Shown in pieces: positions 8,461 through 16,755 of a stretch of DNA of 40,745 nt. The translations under genes and the position numbers were made by a program. Every line of letters begins with the position of its first letter. Position 1 is the stretch's first letter. The stretch lies in the NCBI GenBank assembly GCA_902800925.1, contig CADCGD010000035.1:1-40745 (forward strand), written 5' to 3'. A model generated the notes under the pieces. The model had not been told where the DNA came from. It did no database searches and saw nothing but the letters and a program-made list of their open reading frames with translations. Origin of the DNA: an uncultured Bacteroidales bacterium. Its GTDB lineage: Bacteria; Bacteroidota; Bacteroidia; Bacteroidales; Bacteroidaceae.

Positions 8461-9399
8461 GTGCTTAAGCAAAAAATAACGATCATTACCTTGCTGTTGC
8501 TAACGGTCACAGGAGTCTGGGCCCAGCAAGAGCCGTCCTTCGCACACTATTGGGCGATGGAACCGTCGTTTAATCCCGCTGCAGCAGGTAAATATTCGAA
8601 GCTGAACGTCACAGGAGCCTATGCCATGACGCTGACAGGCTTTGAGAATGCACCACGCACCATGCACTTTGGTGCAGACATGCCCCTTTACTTCATGAAC
8701 CACTATCATGGTGTTGGTCTGCAGTTAGTGAATGACCAGATTGGTTTGTTCTCACACCAGCAGCTGATCGCACAATATGCCTACAAGCAGCCACTCTTTG
8801 GCGGCACACTGAGCATTGGTCTGCAGGGGGGCATCTTGAGTGAGAAATTCAAAGGCAGCGGACTGGATTTGGAAAACAGCAATGACCCCGCCTTCACAAA
8901 ATCGGATGTCAACGGTGTCGCCATTGACCTGTCTGCAGGACTATACTATACGCACGGTTCATGGTATGCTGGAGCGTCTATCCTTCATGCCACAGCACCC
9001 TCTATTGAACTGGGCGACCGTTCCATCTACGACATCGCCAGAGCATATTATTTGACAGCCGGATACAATATTCGGCTACGAAATCCGTTGTTATCAATAC
9101 ACCCCTCCGTGTTAGCACATACCGACGGCACCAGTCACCGCGTAAACGTGACAACGCGCCTGAAGTACACACACGAACAGAAAATGATGTATGCGGGTGT
9201 GGGCTACAGCCCCAGCAACTCGGTGACAGCGCTCATCGGCGGTTTCTTCCACGGCATTACTATCGGCTACAGTTACGAGATGTACACCTCTGTGCTCAAG
9301 ATAGGCAACGGAAGCCACGAGTTGTTTGTGGGTTACCAGACGGACCTGAACTTCCAAAAGAAGGGGCGCAACCGCCACCAGAGCGTACGCATACTTTAA
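8461..9399 (+). CDS. porP: Type IX secretion outer-membrane protein PorP/SprF
   Basis: The 312-aa protein has a signal peptide ending VWAQ, then the family hallmark PSFAHYWAMEPSFNPAAAG, and alternating beta-strands typical of the PorP/SprF barrel. Members associate with the T9SS trans-envelope complex and, in some cases, anchor cargo at the surface. It is the first gene of a porP-K-L-M-N operon, which is the conserved order in Porphyromonas, Prevotella and Flavobacteria. The start is GTG; no in-frame ATG is positioned better. No TAnnTTTG box was seen in the 44 bp between the preceding terminator and this gene, so control by an alternative sigma factor (as with SigP in Porphyromonas) is possible but not shown. 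Confidence 0.93.
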   Translation: MLKQKITIITLLLLTVTGVWAQQEPSFAHYWAMEPSFNPAAAGKYSKLNVTGAYAMTLTGFENAPRTMHFGADMPLYFMNHYHGVGLQLVNDQIGLFSHQQLIAQYAYKQPLFGGTLSIGLQGGILSEKFKGSGLDLENSNDPAFTKSDVNGVAIDLSAGLYYTHGSWYAGASILHATAPSIELGDRSIYDIARAYYLTAGYNIRLRNPLLSIHPSVLAHTDGTSHRVNVTTRLKYTHEQKMMYAGVGYSPSNSVTALIGGFFHGITIGYSYEMYTSVLKIGNGSHELFVGYQTDLNFQKKGRNRHQSVRIL

Positions 9400-9427
9400 T
9401 TGAGAATTGAAAATTGAGAATTGAGAT

Positions 9428-10876
9428 ATGAAAAAATTACTTAGTATAGCAATTTGCACCATGATGGTGACACTGCTTACCGCCTGCTTTGGCAGTAAGA
9501 TGGCGTCGTCGTCAGGTGGCGAAGTTACTGGTGTTAGTGGTCGCGCTTTCAGCGAACCCGCTCCCTATGGTATGACGCTTATCAAACGTGGTCATCTGCG
9601 CATGGGTATCGACAAGAAAGACTCGCTGTGGGGTAAGCAGACTCCTGTACGCGACATCTCAGTAGAAGGTTTCTGGATGGACGAACGTGAGGTGACTAAC
9701 TCCATGTATCGTCAGTTTGTGAACTACGTACGCGACTCCATTCTGCGCGAGCGCCTGGCAGATCCCGCCTATGGTGGCGATGAGACCTACAAGATTGAGG
9801 AAGACAAGAACGGCGACCCCGTAAAGCCTCATCTGAACTGGAAGAAGCAGTTGCCCCGCAAGCCCAACGAAGACGAGCAGCGTGCCATTGAGAGCTTGTA
9901 TGTGACAAATCCCGTGACTGGCGAAAAGATGCTCGACAGTAAGCAGATGAACTACCGTTATGAGATTTACGACTATACGGAAGCCGCCAAGCGCAAGTAT
10001 CGTCTCAATCCTGAGGAACGCATACTGAATACTGACATACGCCCCAATGCCAACGAACAGATTTGGATCTCCAAGGACACCGCCTATATCAATGAGGAAG
10101 GCCAGATTGTCCGCGAGACCATCAACCGTGAGCATACAGGTCCTTGGGACTTCCTGAATACCTATATTATAAATATATACCCAGACACCACTTGCTGGGT
10201 GAACGACTTCCCCAACGCCGATAACGAGAGTTATATGCGCTACTACTTCTCGAATGCCGCTTATAACGACTATCCCGTTGTGGGTGTTACGTGGGAGCAG
10301 GCCAATGCCTTCTGTGCATGGCGTACAGAATATCTGCTGCGTGGTCTGGGTGACGCAGCCCGCTTTGTGCAGCGCTATCGCCTGCCGACAGAAGCTGAGT
10401 GGGAGTATGCTGCCCGTGGCAAGGATCAGAACGAGTTCCCTTGGGACAACGCAGATGTGACTAGCGGCAATGGCTGTTTCTTTGCCAACTTCAAGCCAGA
10501 CAATGGTAACTACACCAAAGATGGCAACCTCATAACCAGCAGAACGGGTATCTATTCTGCCAACTCAAATGGCCTGTACGACATGGCTGGTAACGTGGCT
10601 GAATGGTGCTCGACCATCTATACCGAAGCTGGTGTCGAGGCTATGAACGATATCAATCCGCAGCTGAGCTATAATGCTGCCAAGGAAGACCCCTACCGAC
10701 TGAAGAAAAAGTCAGTTCGTGGCGGTTCATGGAAAGACCCCGAGAGTTATATCCGTTCTGCATGGCGCTCGTATGAGTACCAGAACCAGCCACGTTCATA
10801 TATCGGTTTCCGTTGTGTGCGCTCGCTGGCTAATACCACCAGTGATAAGATTAAAGTAAAGAAAGGAAAGAAGTAA
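9428..10876 (+). CDS. porK: Type IX secretion ring lipoprotein PorK/GldK
   Basis: The 482-aa protein has a lipoprotein signal peptide (lipobox LTAC) and a formylglycine-generating-enzyme/sulfatase-modifying fold. Visible signatures are VSGRAFSEPAPYGM, RGHLRMGIDKKDS, YRLPTEAEWEYAARG, YDMAGNVAEWC and SYIGFRCVR. PorK with PorN forms the periplasmic ring under the outer membrane. As in other PorK proteins, the enzymatic activity of the fold is probably lost. The stop codon overlaps the porL start by one base, indicating translational coupling. The short junction to porP is made of AATTGA-type repeats (about 9399-9426). Confidence 0.95.
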   Translation: MKKLLSIAICTMMVTLLTACFGSKMASSSGGEVTGVSGRAFSEPAPYGMTLIKRGHLRMGIDKKDSLWGKQTPVRDISVEGFWMDEREVTNSMYRQFVNYVRDSILRERLADPAYGGDETYKIEEDKNGDPVKPHLNWKKQLPRKPNEDEQRAIESLYVTNPVTGEKMLDSKQMNYRYEIYDYTEAAKRKYRLNPEERILNTDIRPNANEQIWISKDTAYINEEGQIVRETINREHTGPWDFLNTYIINIYPDTTCWVNDFPNADNESYMRYYFSNAAYNDYPVVGVTWEQANAFCAWRTEYLLRGLGDAARFVQRYRLPTEAEWEYAARGKDQNEFPWDNADVTSGNGCFFANFKPDNGNYTKDGNLITSRTGIYSANSNGLYDMAGNVAEWCSTIYTEAGVEAMNDINPQLSYNAAKEDPYRLKKKSVRGGSWKDPESYIRSAWRSYEYQNQPRSYIGFRCVRSLANTTSDKIKVKKGKK

Positions 10877-11757
10877 TGACTACATATAGCAAACTGAATT
10901 TCGTCTACCGCTTGCAGAAGTGGATGGATAGCGTGGCAGGACAGACATTCCTGAACTACGCCTACTCATGGGGTGCCTCTATCGTTATTCTAGGTACGCT
11001 GTTTAAGCTGACCCACCTGCCAGGAGCCAACTTCTTCCTGTTCTTAGGAATGGGTACCGAGGTGTTCGTGTTCTTTATCTCTGCCTTCGACCGTCCGTTC
11101 GACAAGACAGCTGACGGTATGGACCTCGACGTCCATATGGAAGAAGAGGCTGGTGCTGAACAAGTCGCTGATCAACCTGCTGTCGTCACTGGTGGCATTA
11201 TCGGCGGAGGCGTTGTTGGCGGTGGCATCGTCGGTGGCAGTGGTACCATCGTCATTAATGGTGGCGGCAATGTCGGCGGTGTTGTCGGCAATGGTGAAGA
11301 AGCCGCCCGTTGGGAAGGCGAGAATGTCAGCAGTGAAGCTGCTGACCACACTGAGGGCGGAGCTATCAGCTTTGCTGGTGGCGGTGGCGTTATTGGTGGC
11401 GTCGTTGGTGGTGGCATTGCCGCACCTCAACAGCCAGAGGTTCCAGGTATGGGCGAGGAGTTGAAGGAAGCCACCTCTAACTATATTGATGAACTGAACC
11501 GCTTGACGGAAATGCTCGCTGAGGTTTCTGCCCAGAGCCAGCGTCTGACACGCGACTCAGAAGAGATGGAGAACCTGAACCGCACGCTGACAGGCATCAG
11601 CCGCGTCTATGAGATGCAGCTCAAGAGTGCTTCGTCACAGATCAATACCATTGACGAGATCAATGAGCAGACACGCCACATGGCTGAGCAAATTCAGGAA
11701 CTCAACAAGATCTATGCCCGCATGATTGAAGCCATGCAGGTAAAAATGAACCCATAA
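10876..11757 (+). CDS. porL: Type IX secretion inner-membrane motor protein PorL/GldL
   Basis: The 293-aa protein starts with the family region WMDSVAGQTFLNYAYSWGAS followed by two transmembrane helices (to about residue 72), with TLFKLTHLPGANFFL and a conserved Glu in GMGTEVFVFF in the second helix. This Glu is the expected proton-pathway residue of the PorL-PorM motor. The C-terminal part is a predicted coiled coil (about 195-290). Between them lies an unusual low-complexity Gly/Val/Ile linker (about residues 100-185) with repeated GGGVVGGG-like units. The family normally has a variable linker here, but this composition is striking. Confidence 0.94.
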   Translation: MTTYSKLNFVYRLQKWMDSVAGQTFLNYAYSWGASIVILGTLFKLTHLPGANFFLFLGMGTEVFVFFISAFDRPFDKTADGMDLDVHMEEEAGAEQVADQPAVVTGGIIGGGVVGGGIVGGSGTIVINGGGNVGGVVGNGEEAARWEGENVSSEAADHTEGGAISFAGGGGVIGGVVGGGIAAPQQPEVPGMGEELKEATSNYIDELNRLTEMLAEVSAQSQRLTRDSEEMENLNRTLTGISRVYEMQLKSASSQINTIDEINEQTRHMAEQIQELNKIYARMIEAMQVKMNP

Positions 11758-11800
11758 GGCCCATGAGCCCTATGAGCCCAATAAGACAATTAAGAAGAAT

Positions 11801-13366
11801 ATGGCAATCAAGAAAAGACCGGTATCTCCCCGCCAGAAGATGATTAACCTGATGTACGTCGTACTGATGGCGATGCTGGCATTGAACGTCTCTAACGAGG
11901 TGCTCAACGGCTTCTCTATTGTGGAGGAAAGTCTGAAGCGCACCACGATGAATGCCACCAAAGAGAACCAGGCCATATATGACGACTTCGCCGAACAGAT
12001 GAAGAAGAACCCGCAGAAGGTTCAACAGTGGTACGACAAGTCACAACAGGTCAAGGAGATGAGCAACAAGCTCTACAAGCTGGCAGAAGAACTGAAGGTA
12101 GCTATCGCCATTGAGGCTGATGGCAAAAATGGTGACCCACGCAACCTGCGTAACAAGGAAGATCTGGAGGCAGCCAATCAGGTGATGTTGTCGCCCAGTC
12201 GTGGTCGCGGCAAGGAGCTCTACGACGCCATCAACAATTACCGCGCCAAGATGCTTACGATGGTCAGCGACTATCATCAGAAACAGATGATAGCCTCGAA
12301 CCTAACGACTACCATTCCCAAGAGTGAGCAAACGTTGGGCAAGAACTGGCAGGAGTATATGTTCGAGTCGATGCCTGCCGCTGCCGCAGTGACCCTGCTG
12401 TCAAAACTGCAGAACGACGTGCGCTATGCAGAGGGTGAGGTGCTGCACACACTGGTCAGCAACATCGACGTGAAGGATATCCGCGTGAATGCGCTCAACG
12501 CCTTCGTCATTCCTAACTCGCAAACCATCGTTCGCGGTGATAAGTTCTCGGCACACATCGTCATGGCTGCTGTCGACACCACACAGGTACCACAGATATT
12601 TATCGGTGGCAAAGAGGTCAACCTTCCTGGCGGACTCTACGAGACCGTCACTGGTCGCACAGGCGACTTCACCCTGTCAGGACATATCCAGATGGTGAAT
12701 GGCAACGGTGAGATTATCAAGCGTGACTTCGAACAGAAGTACACCGTTGTAGATCCATCGGCAACAGTCTCTGCCGACCTGATGAATGTGCTCTATGCAG
12801 GTTACTCCAACCCGTTGAGTGTCAGTGTGCCTGGCGTACCCCTCAACAAAGTACAGGCAACAATGTCGGGCGGTACCCTACAACCTGTAGGTCCTGGCAA
12901 GTATATTGCCCGTCCTACCGCTGTTGGCCAGAATGTCACTATCACTGTGACCTCTACGAATACAGGTCGTGCCCAGCAGATGGGACAGTTTACGTTCCGT
13001 GTGCGCCGTCTCCCCGACCCCACTCCGTATATCGCCATGAAGGACGAGTCCGGCTCGCCTATCCGCTACAAGGGTGGCGGCCTGTCGAAGGGGCAGCTGA
13101 TGAGCGTTGATGGTATCGGTGCAGCCATCGACGACGGCATCCTCGACATCGCCTTCAAGGTACAGTCTTTCGAGACGGTATTCTTTGACAATATGGGTAA
13201 TGCCGTACCAATGGTTTCTGAGGGTGCCAACTTCTCTGCCCGTCAGAAGGAGACCTTCCGCAAACTGGCACGCAATCGTCGCTTCTACATCTCACGTGTC
13301 AACGCCATTGGTCCTGACGGCATACCTCGTAAGCTGAATGCGTCGATGGAAGTCATCGTGAAGTAG
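11801..13366 (+). CDS. porM: Type IX secretion motor protein PorM/GldM
   Basis: The 521-aa protein opens with SPRQKMINLMYVVLMAMLAL, the hallmark N-terminal transmembrane helix of PorM, followed by a long helical region and four periplasmic beta domains (GTLQPVGPGKYIARPTAVG; RYKGGGLSKGQLMS). PorM spans the periplasm as a dimer, turns with PorL using the proton gradient and contacts the PorK-PorN ring. It lies 43 bp after porL in the same operon. The short gap to porL contains repeats of GCCCATGAG type. A strong hairpin follows immediately after the stop codon. Confidence 0.95.
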   Translation: MAIKKRPVSPRQKMINLMYVVLMAMLALNVSNEVLNGFSIVEESLKRTTMNATKENQAIYDDFAEQMKKNPQKVQQWYDKSQQVKEMSNKLYKLAEELKVAIAIEADGKNGDPRNLRNKEDLEAANQVMLSPSRGRGKELYDAINNYRAKMLTMVSDYHQKQMIASNLTTTIPKSEQTLGKNWQEYMFESMPAAAAVTLLSKLQNDVRYAEGEVLHTLVSNIDVKDIRVNALNAFVIPNSQTIVRGDKFSAHIVMAAVDTTQVPQIFIGGKEVNLPGGLYETVTGRTGDFTLSGHIQMVNGNGEIIKRDFEQKYTVVDPSATVSADLMNVLYAGYSNPLSVSVPGVPLNKVQATMSGGTLQPVGPGKYIARPTAVGQNVTITVTSTNTGRAQQMGQFTFRVRRLPDPTPYIAMKDESGSPIRYKGGGLSKGQLMSVDGIGAAIDDGILDIAFKVQSFETVFFDNMGNAVPMVSEGANFSARQKETFRKLARNRRFYISRVNAIGPDGIPRKLNASMEVIVK

Positions 13367-13367
13367 C

Positions 13368-13387
13368 GGGCAAAGCGGGCTTTGCCC
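13368..13387 (+). other. Hairpin between porM and porN
   Basis: GGGCAAAG (13368-13375) pairs perfectly with CTTTGCCC (13380-13387) around the loop CGGG, two bases after the porM stop. No T-run follows, so it is more likely an mRNA-stability or partial-termination element within the operon than a full terminator. Confidence 0.6.
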
Positions 13388-13515
13388 TAGTGAATAGTGA
13401 ATAACGAATAACGAAATTAAGAATAGAATATGAAAAAGTTTATAAAAAGAATAATGAATAATCGCTGGATGGTGGTAGCTTTACTATTCACTATTCACTG
13501 CTCACTATTCACTAG
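13387..13515. repeat. Inverted-repeat element covering the porM-porN junction, porN start and signal peptide
   Basis: CTAGTGAATAGTGA (13387-13400) is the exact inverse of TCACTATTCACTAG (13502-13515). Between them lie GAATAACGAATAACG-type repeats, the porN start codon, and TTCACTATTCACTG-type repeats that encode the core of the porN signal peptide. The string GAATAGTGAATAACGAATAA (13392-13411) recurs exactly at 31233-31252, at the ATPase-ribF junction. Confidence 0.85.
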
Positions 13516-14548
13516 CGAAGCGTTTGCTCAGCCCAAGGCACGTCGCCAGCAGCAACAGCAGCAAACGCAGCAGCGTGCTGGCCAGAAAGCAGGTCAGAAG
13601 CAGACACAACAGAACCAAGGTATGTCCATGCGTGCCCGTCTGATGTTCCCCACAGCTATCGACATGCCGGAGGATGTGGTATGGCGTCGCGACATCTACC
13701 GCGAGATAGACCTCAACAAGGATGCCAATGGTGGTCTCTACTATCCTGTAGAGCCGATGGACAAGGAGGTCAACCTGTTCACCTATATCTTCAAACTGGC
13801 ACTCAACAACTACATCCCCGTCTATGAATACCGTCTGGATGGTAACGAGTCGTTCACTGACTCAGCAAAGGTGAAGATGAAGACCGTGCTCGACAACTAC
13901 CACATCTTCTATGAAGAGAAGGACGGCAAGCTGCGCGTAGAGAACAGCGACATCCCATCAGCAGAGGTCAAACTGTACTACCTGAAGGAGAGTGCCTACT
14001 ACGACCAGGCCAACTCCTCGTTCCATCGCAAGGTGCTCAGCCTCTGTCCCGTCATGCTGCGCGAGGATGACTTCGGTGGCGAGACCTCTAAGTATCCATT
14101 GTTCTGGGTGAAGTACTCCGACCTGGAGCCGTTCCTCAGTCGTCAGACGGTGATGACTAGCAATCTGAACAATGCTGCTACCATGTCTATGGATGACTAC
14201 TTCACCATGAATCGCTACGAGGGTACCATCTATAAGACCAATAACATGCTGGGCAAGACATTGGCACAACTCTGTGATGGTGACACCACCAAGCTCTCTG
14301 CTGAGCAGAAGCGCATCGAGGCTGAACTGAAGGCCTTCGAGGAGAATATCTTTGGCGACAAGCAACGCAAGGACTCACTCGACTCTATAGCAAAACTCGA
14401 CCCACGAGAGCTCAAAGCAGCACGAAAAGCCAAAAGTAAAGGCACAGCCCGCAGTAGTTCTGCCAAAGTCAAAAAGACACGCACGAAGAGCAGTTCATCA
14501 TCTTCATCAGGCACTGCCCGCATGTCTGTTCGACGTCAGCGCCATTAA
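13430..14548 (+). CDS. porN: Type IX secretion ring protein PorN/GldN
   Basis: The 372-aa protein has a signal peptide ending EAFAQ, a Gln-rich stretch (about residues 38-65), then the PorN core: DMPEDVVWRRDIYREIDLNK, NGGLYYPVEPMD, EYRLDGNESF and YYLKESAYYDQANSSFHRKV. It partners PorK in the periplasmic ring. The C-terminus is a Lys/Ser/Arg-rich tail. The hydrophobic core of the signal peptide (LLFTIHCSLFTS) is encoded by tandem copies of a CACTATT-type repeat that also forms the upstream junction, so the gene's 5' end appears to have been rebuilt from repeat DNA while staying functional. Confidence 0.93.
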   Translation: MKKFIKRIMNNRWMVVALLFTIHCSLFTSEAFAQPKARRQQQQQQTQQRAGQKAGQKQTQQNQGMSMRARLMFPTAIDMPEDVVWRRDIYREIDLNKDANGGLYYPVEPMDKEVNLFTYIFKLALNNYIPVYEYRLDGNESFTDSAKVKMKTVLDNYHIFYEEKDGKLRVENSDIPSAEVKLYYLKESAYYDQANSSFHRKVLSLCPVMLREDDFGGETSKYPLFWVKYSDLEPFLSRQTVMTSNLNNAATMSMDDYFTMNRYEGTIYKTNNMLGKTLAQLCDGDTTKLSAEQKRIEAELKAFEENIFGDKQRKDSLDSIAKLDPRELKAARKAKSKGTARSSSAKVKKTRTKSSSSSSSGTARMSVRRQRH

Positions 14549-14564
14549 AAAAACGCCAAAAACG

Positions 14565-14595
14565 TTGGATATGTCAGAATAAATGCTTACTTTTG
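14565..14595 (+). promoter_or_regulatory. Candidate promoter for the small beta-barrel gene
   Basis: TTG (14565-14567), a 20-nt spacer, and TACTTTTG (14588-14595) match the Bacteroidetes promoter pattern. The leader would be about 37 nt. Confidence 0.6.
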
Positions 14596-14636
14596 CCCAC
14601 AGAAACAAGTAAAATCATTTATTAAACCAATCAATT

Positions 14637-15245
14637 ATGAAAAAGATTTTCGCAGTAGTGCTGATAGCTGTTGCCTTCGCAATGCCTTCAAAAGCACAGT
14701 TTAGCTGGGGTATCCAGGCTGGTCTGAACATGACAAACATCTCTACAGAGGATGGTGCGGCTTCCGTCAACAGCCGTACAGGTTTCTTCGTTGGTCCTAC
14801 TGTTAAGTTTACACTCCCCATCGTAGGTCTAGGCATTGACGCTTCTGCGCTCTACGACCAGCGCGAAGGTAAGGCTGGCGACGAGACCCTAAAGGCTCAG
14901 TCACTCCAGATCCCTATCAACGTCCGCTATGGTTTTGGTCTGGGCTCTATTGCCGAGGTATTCGCCTTTGCTGGTCCTCAGTTCGGCTTCAAACTTGGCG
15001 GCGATAGCGATACCAGCATAGCAGGTACCAAGGTTTCTGAATGGACACTGAAGTCTTCTAACCTCAGCGCCAACGTCGGTATAGGTGCTACCATTATGAG
15101 CAAGTTGCAGGTAAAGGCTAACTACAACTTCGCCCTTGGCAAGACAGGTGAAGTGAATGCATGGGATGCCACCAAGAACGCTCTTCAGAATGCTGGCAGC
15201 GCTAAGTTCAACTCTTGGCAGATTTCTCTGGCTTACTTCTTCTAA
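14637..15245 (+). CDS. Small outer-membrane beta-barrel protein
   Basis: The 202-aa protein has a signal peptide ending SKAQ, then alternating strands (FSWGIQAGLNMTNIS, GFFVGPTVKFTLPIVGLGID) and a terminal aromatic residue (ISLAYFF) as expected for an outer-membrane barrel (OMP_b-brl/PorT-like superfamily). The role is unknown. It is a monocistronic unit with its own promoter and a strong terminator directly after the T9SS operon, so a T9SS link is suggested only by position. Confidence 0.85.
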   Translation: MKKIFAVVLIAVAFAMPSKAQFSWGIQAGLNMTNISTEDGAASVNSRTGFFVGPTVKFTLPIVGLGIDASALYDQREGKAGDETLKAQSLQIPINVRYGFGLGSIAEVFAFAGPQFGFKLGGDSDTSIAGTKVSEWTLKSSNLSANVGIGATIMSKLQVKANYNFALGKTGEVNAWDATKNALQNAGSAKFNSWQISLAYFF

Positions 15246-15270
15246 GCCATTTCTTAAACATGATAACAAT

Positions 15271-15309
15271 AATAAGTGCTCAGCGCCAAGCGTTGGGCAC
15301 TTATTTTGC
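15271..15309 (+). terminator. Strong intrinsic terminator after the beta-barrel gene
   Basis: A 16-bp stem (15271-15286 with 15290-15305, two G-T pairs) has a 3-nt loop and is followed by TTT. The near-perfect arms would work in both orientations. Confidence 0.85.
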
Positions 15310-15367
15310 GTAAAATAGTCCATATACTTGCAGCATTTTTTCCATATCGAGGATGTCAGAAATGCTG

Positions 15368-15375
15368 TATCTTTG
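15368..15375 (+). promoter_or_regulatory. -7 box (TATCTTTG) before the MFS transporter
   Basis: TATCTTTG followed by CACCC is typical of this genome's promoters and lies 28 nt upstream of the start. No clear TTTG is present at the expected -33 distance. Confidence 0.5.
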
Positions 15376-15403
15376 CACCCAGTTAGTAATAACGTGAAGT
15401 ATT

Positions 15404-16726
15404 ATGCAAGGATTTAACAAAGGATTTCTCTATTTCATCTGTGCCGTATCAGCGATGGGCGGACTGCTCTTTGGCTACGACTGGGTGGTGATCGGCGGTG
15501 CTAAGCCGTTCTATGAATTGTACTTCGGCATTAGCGACTCGCCGTTGATGCAGGGTGTAGCGATGACTACAGCACTGGTGGGTTGTTTGGCAGGAGCAAT
15601 GGTGGCTGGAGGCGCTGCCGATAAGTATGGCCGCAAGCCACTGTTGATGTTTTCAGCGGTGCTCTTCACTGTGTCGGCCATCGCTACAGGACTGTTCAAC
15701 GATTTCACCATGTTCAATATCGCACGCTTCATTGGTGGTGTGGGCATCGGTGTGGCTTCTGCCTTGGCTCCAATGTATATCGCCGAGGTGAGTCCTGCTG
15801 AGATTCGTGGACGTATGGTAAGCCTAAACCAGATGACCATCGTACTGGGCATCCTTTCAGCACAGATAGTCAACATGCTGTTGGCACGCGATACGGCTCA
15901 GGCCGAGAGTCAGGCGTGGAACATAGAATGGGGTTGGCGCTGGATGTTCTGGGCAGAGACGTTGCCTGCCGCACTATTCCTTGCAATGAGCTTCTTCATA
16001 CCAGAGAGTCCTGTGTATCTTTCAGAGGTTAGGGGTAAGAGGTTGGAGGTTAGAGATTACTCTCAGTCGCAAAAGTATTCTCTTGCTTCTCACCTCTCAC
16101 TCCTCACCTCTAGAAAGTACCGTAAGGTACTTGTATTAGGTCTTGTCATTGCAGTGTTCCAGCAGTGGTGTGGCACGAATGTTATCTTCAACTATGCACA
16201 AGAGATTTTTGTCAGTGCGGGCTTCGATGTAGACGGCATGTTTATCAATATCGTCATCACGGGTATCGCCAACGTCGTGTTTACTGTTGTTGCCCTCTAT
16301 ACCATCGAGAAGTGGGGACGTCGAACGCTAATGCTAATGGGCGCTGGCGGTCTAGGTCTGATATATCTGATTCTGGGTACTTGCTACTTCTTCGAAGTAA
16401 AGGGTGTGCTGATGGTGGTGCTGGTAGTAACGGCAATCTCAGTTTACGCTATGACATTGGCACCAGTAACATGGACGTTATTGGCAGAAATTTTTCCCAA
16501 CCGCATTCGTGGCATTTCGATGGCGACGTGCACGTTTGCCCTTTGGGTAGGCTGCTGTACACTGACGTTCTCGTTCCCATCAATGAACGCGGCTCTGGGA
16601 AGCAGTGGTTCGTTCTGGATTTACAGCGCCATATGCTGCAGTGCCTTTGTGTTCCTTTGGAACCGTTGTCCTGAAACAAAGGGAAAGAGCCTTGAGGAAC
16701 TCGAAAAAGAATTAATCAAGTCGTAA
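15404..16726 (+). CDS. MFS sugar transporter, sugar-porter (XylE-like) family
   Basis: The 440-aa protein has 12 predicted transmembrane helices and sugar-porter signatures: GGLLFGYDWVVIGG in TM1, DKYGRKPLL in loop 2-3, PMYIAEVSPAEIRGR after TM4, PESPVYL after TM6, QQWCGTNVIFNYAQEIF in TM7, EKWGRRTLMLMG in loop 8-9 and PETKGKSLEELE at the C-terminus. It probably imports a mono- or disaccharide by proton symport. The central cytoplasmic loop, normally about 60 residues of helices, is here mostly replaced by a stretch (about residues 207-237) encoded by an inverted repeat of AGAGGTTAG-type units (16024-16112). The same 36-bp repeat occurs in rnhB. It is probably cotranscribed with the DUF5107 gene 29 bp downstream. 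Confidence 0.92.
   Translation: MQGFNKGFLYFICAVSAMGGLLFGYDWVVIGGAKPFYELYFGISDSPLMQGVAMTTALVGCLAGAMVAGGAADKYGRKPLLMFSAVLFTVSAIATGLFNDFTMFNIARFIGGVGIGVASALAPMYIAEVSPAEIRGRMVSLNQMTIVLGILSAQIVNMLLARDTAQAESQAWNIEWGWRWMFWAETLPAALFLAMSFFIPESPVYLSEVRGKRLEVRDYSQSQKYSLASHLSLLTSRKYRKVLVLGLVIAVFQQWCGTNVIFNYAQEIFVSAGFDVDGMFINIVITGIANVVFTVVALYTIEKWGRRTLMLMGAGGLGLIYLILGTCYFFEVKGVLMVVLVVTAISVYAMTLAPVTWTLLAEIFPNRIRGISMATCTFALWVGCCTLTFSFPSMNAALGSSGSFWIYSAICCSAFVFLWNRCPETKGKSLEELEKELIKS
16024..16112. repeat. In-frame inverted-repeat insertion in the MFS transporter gene
   Basis: The left arm (16024-16059) is made of AGAGGTTAGGGG-like units and the right arm (about 16086-16112) of CACCTCTCACTCC-like units; they are approximately complementary. 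The left arm is about 31/36 identical to 33296-33331 inside rnhB but is read in a different frame there. Confidence 0.85.
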
Positions 16727-16755
16727 TATCGAAATAACGAAATAACGAAAAAATC

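Noticed and set aside
11044-11430. Long open frames opposite porL
   Set aside because: They are shadows of the GGTGGC-type repeats of the porL linker, giving Thr/Asn/Ala- or Pro-rich nonsense.
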